Below the pieces are notes generated by a model. The model was not told the origin of the DNA. It did no database searches and worked only from the letters and a program-made list of their open reading frames with translations. Of a stretch of 64,000 nucleotides of DNA, positions 26,297 through 40,488 are shown piece after piece. A program made the translations under genes and the position numbers. This DNA is from Plasmodium relictum (lineage: Eukaryota > Apicomplexa > Aconoidasida > Haemosporida > Plasmodiidae), in the NCBI RefSeq assembly GCF_900005765.1, contig NC_041690.1:124001-188000 (forward strand), given 5' to 3'. How positions within the stretch are numbered: the stretch's first letter is position 1; every line of letters begins with the position of its first letter.

Positions 26297-27528
26297 TTTT
26301 ACAATTAAACTCAGAAAAAAAAAAAAAAAAGATACATGTCAAAAATTATATATTATTGTGTTTTAAATTAAAATAATTCATATTTAATAAAATTTTAATG
26401 AATTTTTTTTAATACTTACATAAATTATAATATAACCGTGCAATTTGAAATTTTTTTTATAATGAAGTATTTTTTTTTTTTTTTAATGAATGCAAATGAA
26501 AATTAATGAACTGTTATTTTTTTTTAAATTTTATTTTATAGTTATTTTTATAGTTTTTTTTATATATTTAAATTTTTTAACACTTTTTTTTTCTTTATGA
26601 TATATTATTTTAATATAATTCTTTTAGATTTCTTATGAATGCTATTTAATAAATGATTTTTTGTTTTAAATATTTGTAGAAAAAATCTCTTCATAAAAAA
26701 AAAAAAAATACATTTTTTTTTATTTCTAATGTTTCACTTACAATGTTTATATTCTCTATTTATTATTTTTTTTTTTATATATATTTAGCTCTATTTTTTA
26801 TTTTATTCATTTTTTGTTGTTTTCTATTTTATTATGATTGAATTTTTTTTAATAATTTTAAGTTTGTATAATTTAGCTTTTTTTTTATTTTTATTTTTTT
26901 TTTTTTTTTGTTTTTCTTTAATATAGAAAAAAAAAAAATTAATATATACTAAATATTTCTAATATGAAGAAATTTTTTATATAAATTTTTTTCTCATCTT
27001 TTTTAGTGTTTTTTTTTTTTCATAGAAATTGTTAAGGAATGATTAACGGTTATTTATAATATACATTTTTATAATAGAAAAACTTTTTATACTTATATTT
27101 TTAATTTACTTTTTTTTTTTTTTTTCGTAATTTGTATTCTATACTTCTTTTTTCTTTTTCTAATTTATATTTTAATTAATATATCTTATATATATCATAT
27201 TTAAATAGTAAGAGTATATCTAAAATATGTTAATATGCTTTTTTTAATTATTTTATTTTAATAATTTACTAGTATTTTTTTATTTTTATAATTATTTTTA
27301 TAGTGTATGAGCTTTTTTTTTAGTAAATCTACTAATCCTTTTTTTTTTTTTTTGTAGCATTTAATATGAAACTTGTTTTTTTCATCAAGTATAATATTTT
27401 TATTTTCTCATTTATTTTATGTTAATTTACATTTTATAGAAAGATAGAAATAAAAAATACAATTAATTTTAACAAAATTTCTCATAAATATTTATATTGT
27501 TATTGTTTAGGTTATAATTATTAAAAAG
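26297..27528. promoter_or_regulatory. Divergent intergenic region, PRELI/VPS13-like
   Basis: About 1.2 kb of strongly T-rich DNA on the plus strand. It holds the shared upstream region. It may also hide a short first exon of the VPS13-like gene, because an in-frame AG acceptor lies at 27509-27510 and the usual first part of the chorein domain is missing downstream. I could not identify such an exon with confidence. Confidence 0.4.
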
Positions 27529-30500
27529 ATGAATATATTAAAATTTTTAAAAAATACAAAATTTCAATTAGATAAAATTAATATAAGTTTTCTTTTTTTT
27601 CAGAATATACTTCTTTTTAATTTACCATTTAAAAATATTGAAGTAAGAAATATAATTTTTGAATTTGATTTTATAAAACGAATATTTAGCTTTTTTAACA
27701 AAAAAGAAAAAAAAAGAAAAAAAAAGAGAATATGCTTTGATAAATTAAAAGTATCATTTGATTTTGAAGATCTTGAAAAGTACAACTCTTATTATAATTT
27801 TTACTTTAAGTTAAAAAAACCAAATATTTTTAAGGGAATATTTTCCAATATATGTTTTAAAGTGTTTATTTTGTTTTTAAAAATACTTTTAAAATTTTAT
27901 TTTATAAGAATAAAAAAAATTTATATAAAAATATATTATAATCATAAACATAGACACAATAAATATTGTGATAATAAAAAAAATATTTGCAATGGAAAAA
28001 GTAAATATCATCTTTTATTTTATGACATTTATATTTTATATAATAAAATAAAAATAGAGAAAGATAAGATTAGAGAAAATAATGATACCATAAAGGAAAT
28101 AGAAAGAGAAAAGCAAGTAGTTAGCGTTAATAATAATATTAATAATAATAATGATAAATTTAGTTACATTTTTTCATGTGAAAAAATTGTTTTTAATAAA
28201 GAAAATAACAGAAGTAGTTTAATTTTGATTAAAAATTCTTTTTTTTTTATTGAGGAAAAAAAGATATTTTTTCCTATTTTTTATATTAAAATAAAAACAT
28301 GTGAGTTTAAAGAAATTTTATTTTTAATAAGTAATATAAAAAAAAATGGTTTCATAAATGATCTAATAGAAGTCATTAAAAAAGAAGATTTAAAGAATTT
28401 AATTTGTCATTATAAAAGCAATAATAATTGTAATTTTTTGTTAATAAATTTCCTCATTTGTTTTAACAATTTATTTATTGATATTCATTTAAAAAATAAA
28501 ATATGTAAGAATAAAATAAAAAATGCATATTTTAAAAGTATAAAAAATAAACAAGGATGTAATGATTTCAAATTCTTTTTTAAATCTTTTTTTTCTTATA
28601 CTCAAAAGAATTTAATTTTAGTCAGTGAAAGAAAGAACTCGTCAGAAAAAAAGATATCATTAAAGAATTCTTTAATTAAAAATAAGAACAAATATAATTT
28701 AAAAAAATTGGATATGGTATATAATAAATTTAAGTTAATAAAAAAAAAAAAAAATTTCGTTTTTAAAAAATTATATAATAAATATCACTTTAATTTAAGT
28801 AATTTATGTTTAATTTTCGAAATAATAGAATTTTTATATATTTATCATATACTAGAAGATGAATTTCAATTATATTGGTGTAATGAAAATATAAAAGAAG
28901 AAAAATTATGTTTAAGTTATACTGTAAATAGTATCAATGATATTTATTTTGTATGCATTCAGAATAGCGCCATATACTTAAATAAAAATATAAACAAATT
29001 CATTTTATTATATGAAAATCCAGTATTAAGAAAATATGAAGAAGAATTATTCTATGATACTTGTCTACATGATAAAGGAGAAATAATAAAAATAGAAATA
29101 AAAAATATATGCAATTATAAAGAGAAAAAAGAATTCTTTGCAAATTTTAATAATAACAATGAAATGCAGCATGATAGTAAAAAGGAAAATTCTGTATTTC
29201 TTTCTTATGAAGAGAGATTTTTATTCTCATTAAATGAAAAATCCTGCTATTTTTTTCTCAATGATATTACATTTAAAAGTACTTATTATGATAATAATAT
29301 CTTATATGAATATATACTAAATGATAAAACAAATATCATTTTAAAAAAGGGAAAAGAAAAAAATCTATTAACAATTTACTTAAATAATTTTATTTGTAAT
29401 TTGTCAGCTTTACATATAAATTTTTTTTTTTATATTTACTCCGTTTACTGTTTTAATATAAAAAAAAGATTATACTACATCAGAAATCCTTTAAGAAAAA
29501 AAAATAAAAAAGTAAAAAATACCAATTTAAACAATTCATTTTTTTTTTTAAGTTTGATTGTTAGTAATTGTTCACTAAGGTTGTTTTGTATATCTTATAA
29601 TTTTTATATAGATAACAATAACGTACATATATTAAAGAAAGAAAAAGAAAAGTTAACATATATATTATTTACATTTGATTTGAAATATATTTTAAAAATT
29701 AATGAAGAAACAAAAAAATTAAATAAAGCTAATATGATTTACCTGAATTATTTTTATTTTAATAATGTAAAAATTCAAATGAAAGAATGTACCAATATAT
29801 TAAGGAATTTATGTATTTTTAAGAAGAAAAAAAGAATAAGTAATAACAAAAAGGATAATATCATTAATAATTATGATTTTTCTATCAAAATTAAAGATAA
29901 GAAAATTTATGTGGATATATTAAATAAAGCAAAAATAATATTTTTAAATTTTGTCATATATCAAATTTATTTAGCTATTAGGAGAATTATTTACTTATAT
30001 AACATAAATGTAAAAAGTAAAAATGTAATAAAAAAATTTAAAAAAGAGAAAAAAAAAATTAAAAGGAATGTGTATAACTTTTTATTAAAAAAAATGAAAT
30101 ATGAGAATAATAGTCACAAAAGCAGAAATGATTTTCATTATTTAAATAATTTTTTTACTGATTTTTATATAAATAAAACTGATGAAAAGTATTTAACCAA
30201 GGAATACTTTTATTTGAAACATTTTAATAAGAATAATTTTAAATATAAATTAAAATCTGTTTATAACAATGATTCGATGTTAAAATATTTAATTCAGATT
30301 AAGTTAAAATGTAAAGTGACATTTATATCATTTGATTCTTTTTTAAATTTGAATTATTTAAGAAAAATGGAAAATGAACAATTGCTAAAAAATCAGTTTA
30401 ACGTAAATTTAAATGGCAATATATGCTTATTTTATTTTGATATATTAAATAAAAACAATATAGAATGTAATAGATTTATAAAATTATACATAAATTTTTA

Positions 30501-33500
30501 TAAATTAAAATTAAACAAGATTACGAATTTTAATAAAACATATACTATTTTATATTTTAAAAATACCAAAGAATATAAAGAATATGATGTTTTTCATAGA
30601 AATTTTAAAAAAAATTTTATAAAAAGAAAAATTAATCATAATACAAGTAATGAAACCAAAGATTACTGTATTTTAGTGTCAACTATTAGTAACTTGGATT
30701 TTACATATGAAATAAATAATTTTTACTTTAAGAATAGACACAATTTTTGTTTAGAAAACTTAGAAAAAAATAAGCGTTTAATGAATGAAATAAAAAATTT
30801 TAATAACAAAATAAGTAATGTTAAGAAGTTTAATACGAAAACAAAAATATACGGAAATAACTTATCTTTAATATTTAAAACAAACGACTTTTTCCATTTT
30901 TTGAATAAATATTTGTTCATTGACTTTTTTAATTTATTTTCATTAAAGAATTTTTGTGAAACAAGCATTTTCAACAATGAGGATATTTTTTACTTTGAAG
31001 AAAAAGAATTACACAATAAATTTTCATTTAGGAATTTTATGATTTTAAAAAATCAAGTAAAAAATTATGTAAATAAAAATGAATTATTAAAAATTAAATT
31101 ATTCCAGGATAATTTAATTAACAATAAATATAATTTAAATAATTTCTATAAAATTAAAAAATGTAATATGAAAAATATTTTAGTAAGTTTAAATAAATAT
31201 AATATAACTTTTGACAATGTAATTTTATTTTTACCTTCTATTATGGATAATAAAAATTTCATAATATCAAAGAATAATTTTTATATAAAAAATAAATTAA
31301 TATTTAAAAGAAATCAAGTAGAAAAAAGAATTTTATTATATGATAAAATTTATGTTTATTTTTTGAACAGTTTTTGCTATTCGAATGAAAAAAATAGCAT
31401 AATGAAAAATGTAAATATTTTGATAAATTATTATAGAAATGTTATATATAAAATAAATCTATTCTCATTATTTATTTATGTATCAGGAATAGTATATTTA
31501 TCACCAATGAAATTCAAGCTATTTCAAGATATTCTTATAGAAAATATATTAAATAATAATTTAGAATATTTTTATAAAAAACTGTATAAAAATAAAACTG
31601 AGAATAAATTATATGAATATAATAATTTAACAGATAAAATCTATTATAATAATAGCAAAAGTAGTAAAAGGAAAAATAATGATAATAAAATTTGTAAAAA
31701 TGCAAATTGTAATAACAGGAATTTTTATTTAAATGAAAACAAATTCCTAGTTACTAAAAAAGAAAGAAAAGATTTAAATATTGTTTTATATTTTTTTAAT
31801 ATTCACATAAATTTAGAAAATGATCATTTAAAAAATGGAATAAATTACATTTTTAGCAAATATACATTTGTTAAAATTATAAAATATGTAAAAGAGCATA
31901 CTATTTTAACATATATAAAAGGAGTTATTCCTGTTGTTCTAAATTATTTTTATGAATATCCATTTGATGTATTATTATACAATAAAAAAATAAAAAAAAA
32001 TAATTACATGAAAATTCTGTCAAATATGAATAATATAAAAAGTATGTTAGATTTTAAAAAATTTGATTTATTTTTAAAAAAAAAATTATCTAGTTATAAT
32101 AGTCTACAAAAAAAAAAAAAAAAAAAAAAAATATATGAAATTTTTTATAATAGATTTAAAAATAATGATTTTGCATTCGATATAATAAATGACATACATA
32201 TAAAGGTTAATAAAGTTTTTCTAAGTACTGATATTTTTGAATTGCTTAATTTATACATTTTTTTTTTTATTGGAGATAAAAATTTATTTATTAATCAAAT
32301 AGAAAAGTTGCTTAAATTTGAAAGTTATTTAAAACGTTTATATTACAATTTATATATAAACGAAAAAAAAAAATTATTTTCAAAAAAAAATAAGACACAA
32401 AAGGTGGATAAATACAAGAGAAAATACATAAACAATTTCAATTTAAGAAAAATGAAGATTAATGTATTAAGAAAAGTACAAGAAAAAAAAATAAATGACT
32501 CGTTAATATATATGTATAAAAGGATGATAAAAAACTTAAGCTCATTTGATTTCAATAATTATAACTGTATAATAAAAACTAATAATATATATAAAACTAT
32601 TATAAATGTTAAATATGTTAATTTTATGTTCAATTTTTTATTCTATGAAAATTTTTTGAGTACAATAAAAAAATTGTGTAAAAATGATATTAAGAAATAT
32701 AACAAAAACATATTCAGTTTAATTTATAAAGGATCTTTACATTTTTGTTTATTCTTTAATTTAAGAAAAAGTATATTTTTAAATTTTGTTAAAAATTCGA
32801 AATATATATTTTTTAATAATTTTATTTTCGATAACTATTTAGAAATGGAAAATTTCTCAAAGAAAAATATGACATATTTAAAAAACATTATATTAAATAT
32901 ATTTAAGAATATCAAAGAAGAATTAAGTGAATTCATTCATTTTAATTTCTCATTAACAAAAAAAAATAATTTATATTTATTGAATAATAACTCTTTTTAT
33001 TGTATAAGTAAAAACATAAATATGAGGATAATTATGAAAAGTTATAAACTTGTATATTTTCTTAACAATATAAAAAATATAAAACTTAATGATTTCTACC
33101 TTAATGATATTTTGTTAAACAATTTAACAGATAAAAATAATTATATTAAACGAAATGATTATAATTACAATAATAAAGATAATAAACACATTTATGACTT
33201 GCAATTATTAAATAATAAAAGTGAAAATGTAAATAAAAGTAATGACATTTGGAATTGGGAATTTCGAGGAAATAATATAACAAGATTACTAATAAATAAT
33301 AATAATAATATAAATAATAATTATATAAATAATATAAATGATAATAATAGTTATAATAAGGAAAGTAAGTATAAATATTTAGAACCTAAATATTTGAATG
33401 TAACATTAAAATATGTAAATATCGTAATAAAATTAAAAGACTTTTTATATTTAATAAATAAGTTATATGAAATGATTTATTTTTTAAATTATTATGAAGA

Positions 33501-36500
33501 AATGAATGTATGCTTTTATAAAATTTGTGAAAGAATATTGAAAAATAAATACATATGTAAAATATGTAGAACAAAAGAATTAAATTATTCTACATGGATA
33601 ATAAATACTTTAATTAGTAATTTGCATATTCACATATACGAAAACATATATCATAAATTAAAAAAATTGGAAAAAAAAAATATAATTTACTTAAATATTA
33701 AAGGGATATATGAATATATTTCATGTAGTAAAAAAAATTATACTTTAGTAAAAAAGCATGATTTTAATTTAACTTCTAATATATTTTTTTCAAAAAATAA
33801 TATATATGAAGAATTTGCTAAGAATATTCAAATACATTTTATTTCCTTAAAAACTAAAGAGAAAACTAACTTTTTCTTATTTCTTAAAAATGATTTAAAT
33901 ATATTTCTAACAAAAAATACATTTAGAAAAATTTTATATTTATATGATGAATTAAAAAATAAAAAAAATTATAAAATGAATGAGAAGAAACATGTATGTA
34001 GGATATCAAATTATAAAAAAAAAAGGATAATTTATAACAAGTATAAAAAATACTATAGAATGACAAAATCAAAGAGAATTATAGAAAATGATAAAAACAA
34101 AAACCATTTATATTACGATAAAGTTTCAGAAAACTATTCACTTCATAATATTGACAATTTAATTTTATCGTGTAATGAAAAATATTATGTTTTAAATTAT
34201 ACAGAAAATATGAGGAAGCAAAGAAAAAAAAGTTATATTGAAAATAGATATTTTAAATTATCTCATGATGACTACGTAATAATAAATTATTTCAAAGAAA
34301 AGATTTTTTCATACGAAAGTAAAGAGATAAAAAACAGAAAAACGCAAAAAGGGGATCTTTTACATATGTTTTATTTAAAAAAAGGAAATACAATTATATT
34401 TCCTTCATTAGAAGAAAATATCACAAAAAAAAATCATTTAATTATGATTAAAAAGAATAATTTTTATAATTTTATTTCAAATATATGCCTATTTAATAAT
34501 ACAAATTATGATATGATCTTTTTATATAAAAATTATAAATGTTTCTTATATTCCAAAAAAAATTCATATATAAAATCTTTTAATATGAAAAATGATAACT
34601 TCTGTATACTTATCTTTTACAACAAAAAATTATATTTTTCTGAACAAGTAAATCTGAATTCATTAAAAAAAGGAAATTTTAAAAATAAAGAAAAAATTTT
34701 ACAAATTATTCAAGATAAAAAAAATAACTTAAGTAAAATGAATATTATAAATAAAATTGATAGTATGTATTGTGTATTTAATAATTTAATATATTTAAAA
34801 GAAATTAAAAATATCAGAAAATTTTTATTTTTAGAGGTTGAGTATAATAACAATGATAAAAACTATTTAAATAATTTTCAATTTAATAAATATAATATAT
34901 ATAATATTATTGACAGAAAATTTATAAAACTAATATTAAATGAAGAATATATAAGTAATATTAAAAATAATGATAGCCTTATATTAGATTTAACTGCAAT
35001 TAAAAATGAAAATAGTTTATATATACATATAGATAACAAAATGAATTTAAAAAATAATTTACCTTTAAAAGTGCATTATAAATGTGAACATAAATTAAAA
35101 GTTTTGAATAGTTTTAAGCAAAAAAGTATATTATGTGATGACTTTGATTTAAATGTGAAATTCAACAAATTTCAAGGAAATAAATTAGAAATATATGAAG
35201 ATATAGGTAATGAAAAAGAAAGAAGTAATAATATAAATAACGAAACTAAAAATAGTCATAAAAAGTTATATTACACTAATGTTATAAAAAAACCCAATGA
35301 AATTATAATAACATGTTATACATTAATTTATCTTTATAGTTATAATATAAGAAATATTGAATTGGACAGAAAGAAAATATATTTTAAAAATGATTTAATT
35401 AATAAAGAGATAAACAAAACATTATATACATATTCTTTAAAAGAAATGAAAAAATTTATTGGCTTTTATAATGGACCATTTAATAGTGTTGTTTTTGAAA
35501 ATAATAAAATAAACAATATTTCAATAAATAATTGCAAAGAAGTAAATATATGTGAAAATATAAATAATAAATCTTACATTTCTAGTTATATATTAAATTA
35601 TATGAAAAATAATAATATTAATAATAAAATAAATTCATTATTAGTTATTTATCCACGGTATATAGTAATAAATAAAACAAATTATAATTTAGTTATGTTT
35701 GCTGCTAATAGTGTAAATTATTTTTTTCAGAGGAAATCTAGAAATGTGATTAATTTAATTGAAAAAAATGAAAATAAATTTTTTTTTAAAATAAAAAATA
35801 CTAATAATTTTAATGATTATATGCTTTTAAGTGGATCAATAGATATAGCAAAAGAATCATCATATATTTGTTGCTTCACAAAATTGTTTGAGTATGAAAA
35901 AAGAAAAGAAAAAAATAATAAAGTTTATAAATTAAAAAAGTTAAGTAAAAATAAAAATAAAAAAAAAAAAATTTTTATTAATTTAAAAATTACCATATGC
36001 GAAGGTATCAAGTTAAAAGGAGATATTACTTTCAACAAATGCTTTTATATATACATAAGTGAATACAGAACACCTATCGAAAAAAAAAAAAAGTACATTA
36101 CATACATAAATGATAATATATCAAATTTTATAGAAAACAACGATAATTCTATTATGAATATAAATAAATATATAGAAAAAGAAGAAGAAATAAAAAAAAT
36201 TTATATTTATAACAGTATGAATGCAAGTATAATATTTGATATATTTCATTATAGCGAGATTATTTATTTAATAAAAAATTCAATTAATAAAAATAATGAA
36301 AAGGAAAGTTATTTTAACATGGAAAAATTATGCAATGACAATAAAAATGAAAAAATTAATAACAATAAAAATAAAGAAAATTTTTTTTTCAATATTTTCA
36401 ATATAGAAAGTAGCGAAAACACCAGCTCAGTTGAATTTCATAACGATAGTGAAAATCCAAGCTGTGATTCAAACAAATTATCAAAATATGATTTAAATTA

Positions 36501-39500
36501 TATAATAAAAAATAAACATCATTTTCAAAAATATATGAAAAAAAATAAGAAAAAATTTCGATATATAAAAGAGAATAGTATAAAATATTTACCTTTGCGA
36601 AAAAATAAAAACATTAGAAATTCCTTTTTTATTATATATCCTTATAAATATTCAAAGATAAGCGAAATTATTAAATTTTCATTAGAAAAAAAAAGATATA
36701 TATTAAAATACAAAAAAAAAAACAAAATAACATTCATAGAAATATTTTTAATTCAAAAGAAAAATAAACTTCTTATTAAAATTTCACAATATGTTGACAA
36801 TATAATACAAATTAGAGGTAAAGTAAACATGAATCTATTATTTAAGGAAAAAGTTGATATGAAAGAATTTCATAATAAAAAAAATAACAATATAAAAGAA
36901 GGGGATGCTTTGAAGAAAAAAAAACACGAGAAAGAAACTTATTTAAGAGATGATAAAATAAGTAAAAATGAATACATTATTAATGAAAGCGATTCTTTTA
37001 AAAAATATATTTTTCATTCTATTATTAAAAGAAAAAATAATAAAAAGTTTATAATTTATAAAAATAATATTTACAACTATAATAAAATAATTGATAATTC
37101 TATATTGTTTAATATTCTTGATTGTAAACATAATAAACATTTCTGCAAATTTAATAATGTCGCAAAATTTTATAGAAAAAAGTATACATATAAAATTATT
37201 TCGAATATGTTGAAATATAAAATGAATGAAAATATAATGATAGAAAAAAATTATAAAGTAAATAATTCATTAAAAAAAAAATCATACTATCAACATTTTG
37301 AAAATAAAAATGTTACATTCATTGAGAGTATGAATAAATATAAATTTTTTTTCAGATCAAAAACAGAAAAATCCATAAACATTAATTATTATTTTGAAAT
37401 GAAAAATGATATAAAAATAAATTTCTTTTCTACCTATTTGATCGTCAATAATGATATAACTAAGCAAAAAGAAGTGGAAATTAATTATATGAGAGCATTA
37501 GATCAAAAAGAAAAACATTTCATAAAAGCATATAATAGTAATGATAGAAATCCATTAATAAAAAAGAAAAAAAATTCTCATATATGTACATTTGTTTTAC
37601 ATAATACTAATATATTAATAACAAAAGAAAATAATAAAAATAGCATTTCATTTCATTTAGAGGATTTTTCTATCTTTGATTTATCATCGTATAATATTAA
37701 AAAAATATTTTTCAAAAAAATAATAGATAATAATTTATATAAGCAAAGAAATAATGAAATATATAATAATGAAAGTAATACAAATGAAAATTTTAATATT
37801 AATGATATAATGAATTTAGAATTAATCTATGAAAATTATAAAAATTTAGGAAAAATAAAAAAATTTGAACTTTCTTTATCACATATATGTGTAAATTTAT
37901 CATTAGAAATTATTGAAAAATTCTATTATTGCTATGAAAAATTTTTTAAAAGAAAGAAAATAAAAAAGAATTACAAGAAGGATCGTTTTCTTTTTGAATC
38001 AAATAATAGTGTTTCTACTAGTCTAAGAGAAGGAAAAAAAGGGAAAATAAAAATTGAAAATTTTAAGGTTTATCCATTGAAAATAAATTTATTTTTTATA
38101 AAAAGAAATGATTTAAGCATATATAAATACAAAGGAAAAAAAAATTTTATATTTAATGTGAAGCCTTCTTATTTAAGTGATATAAAAGATGCGGAATTTT
38201 TTATAAATTCATTGTACTTAAAAAATATAAAGGAAAAAGATTTTACAAGCTTTACTAATTTTGTTCTGAATTTTTATATGAAAGAGTTATATAAGAATTT
38301 GTTTTTTTATTTAACCAAAATGAATTTAATAAACAAATATCTCAAAAATTATTATAACTTTTTTCATTTATTGATGGACAATAACTTATTCAATATAGAT
38401 ATATCGAGAAATTTTAAAAATATAAAAAATGAAATAGAAAAGAAAGAAAGCTTTTATATAAGTCAAAATAATTCAAATGAAGAGCAATTGACTTTGAAAG
38501 ATTTAAAAGGTATTGAACATAATAATGGTAATAGTAAAGATAAAAATAAATATTATAAAAAATCTAATAGTATAATAATAGAAAATAACATGAGCAAAAG
38601 AAAAGAAAAATTCCATCAAGGTTGGGAAAATCTTAATACATTTAGTGATTCAAACTTTTATGTAAAACCAAAAAAAAAAAAAAAAATTAAAAATATTAAT
38701 AAAAAACTTTTTTATATTCATAATGATAAAAAAGTTTTTATTTTTAATGAAGAAGATGATAGTGATTTACATGATTATAACATTAATAGTATTAATAATA
38801 ATTTTATTCCAAATAATAAAAATGAACAAATAGAAAAGAAAGAAAATTTAAGTAATTTTAATTTATTTAATAATAGTCTTAGAACATTAGGAAAAGATAT
38901 CTTATCTAGTATCAATTATTATTTATATGATAAAAATAATCAAAATTTGATAGATAAAAAGAAAGCAAACGCGAAAAAAGAGAAAATATATATTTTGCAA
39001 TACTTTTCAAATAATATAAAAGGGGAACATTGTAATAGAAACAATTCCTTGAAGGTAATAAAATATTTTTTCTTTTATCTTTTTTTGAAACTTATTAAAA
39101 ATAAGAATTTACATTTTTTTATTATAGGTTGATACCAAAGAAAAAAATGAAAATTTTATAACGTATTTTTCCATTTATAAGAAAAATAAAATCGTATATG
39201 ATCATTATTCTTTTAAAATTTTGAACTTGCTTGATAAATTGTTAACGTAAGAATATTTTAAACTTTTCCTTAAAATATAATAATTTATTTTGCATAATCT
39301 TTTCTTGTTTTATTCAATTTTATTTTTGATTAAATTATACTTTATTTATTATTTTTTTTTTTTTTCTTTTCTTTTTTATTAGAAGGAATTTAATAATTAG
39401 TAGCTACATTTACGATAAGAGAGAAAATTTCATATTTTTATTCTGCGATGAATATTTTATTAAATTAAATAGCAAAAATAAGACTGTAATGAAAAAAGAA

Positions 39501-39905
39501 AATATTGTTAAAGTTGAAATCAGTTGTATTTATTTTAATTTGATATTTGATAAAGAAAAAAGTTTGATATTAAATATAAAAAATATAATTAAAAAAAATA
39601 AAAATAATTTTTTGTGTTTTTATTTTGATATTCTTTTTAAAAAGAATAAAAAAAGATTGATAAGTAAAATCCAGAAAAAATTATTGAGAATACTGTATTT
39701 TTTATATCATATCTTTCATTTCATTTATAATTATAATAAAAAGGTAAAACATTTAAAAAAAAATGACTCTTTAAAAAAAAAGGATTATCCTTCTGTAACT
39801 ATTTTTGAAGATCATCAAAAAGAATTTTTTTCATTTTCATCAATAAATCATTTAAATTTTTTTTACTTGCACATTAAAAATTTTCTTTTTAATTTATGCC
39901 AATAA
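27529..39905 (+). CDS. Giant VPS13-like (chorein/RBG) lipid-transfer protein
   Basis: Exons 27529-39054, 39128-39246 and 39383-39905 join in frame to about 4055 residues. VPS13-family proteins form long hydrophobic grooves that carry phospholipids between membranes at contact sites. Support comes from three observations. The N-terminus (INISFLFFQN, then LPFKNIEVRNIIFEF) resembles the second half of a chorein_N domain. Thousands of residues alternate short hydrophobic beta-like strands with Asn/Lys linkers. A stretch near residue 2705 (LLVIYPRYIVINKTNYNL) looks like the start of an SHR-binding/VPS13 adaptor region. The last exons (LIISSYIYDKRENFIFLFCD) may be a PH-like C-terminal part. No clear transmembrane helix or enzyme motif was seen. 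The frame is open back to an AG at 27509-27510, so an upstream exon may supply the true start. Exon 1 of 11.5 kb contains a run of 24 consecutive A bases. Reality as a gene is near certain; the family call is moderate. Confidence 0.68.
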
Positions 39906-40488
39906 TTTATAATTTATTTATTTTTTTATTTATTTTTATTTTGTTTATTCAAAAATTTAATTTTGTTATATTAGAAATTAATTAATATTCATTATTTTCA
40001 ATTTATTATAACATTTGGCAATTAATTTATGTATTATATTTGATATTTATCATAATATTTTATTATCTAATAATTTTTGTTCTTTTTCGTTTTCATTATA
40101 TTTCATAATAATGTATTTCATTTTTCATATTAAAAAAGCTTTACATCAAATTCAGAAACTATAATTTTAAAATTTGCTTTAAGTGCAATATTTCATTTTT
40201 ATTTTGATAAAAACTTTCTTTTTAATTTTTTTTAGTAATATAAATAAACATATGAATATATTTTTTTTAAAAGTAAACAAAGAAGAATTTATATTAATAT
40301 TTTTTGAAATTTAAAATTAAATAGTAAAAAAAAAAATTTTTAAGTTAAAAAAATTTTTTTTTTTTTCCCCATCATATGTACATATAAAAGTATAAAAAAA
40401 ATTTCTTATAATTGTTTTTTAACATTTCTTTTTGAATTTCAAAGTAAAAATGAAAAAATAAGCAAAAGAAAAATTAAAAAAAAAAGAA
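39906..40488. other. Intergenic region, VPS13-like/MFAP1
   Basis: About 580 bases between two plus-strand genes, containing the 3' end of one and the promoter/5' UTR of the next. Poly-A/T tracts only. Confidence 0.5.
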
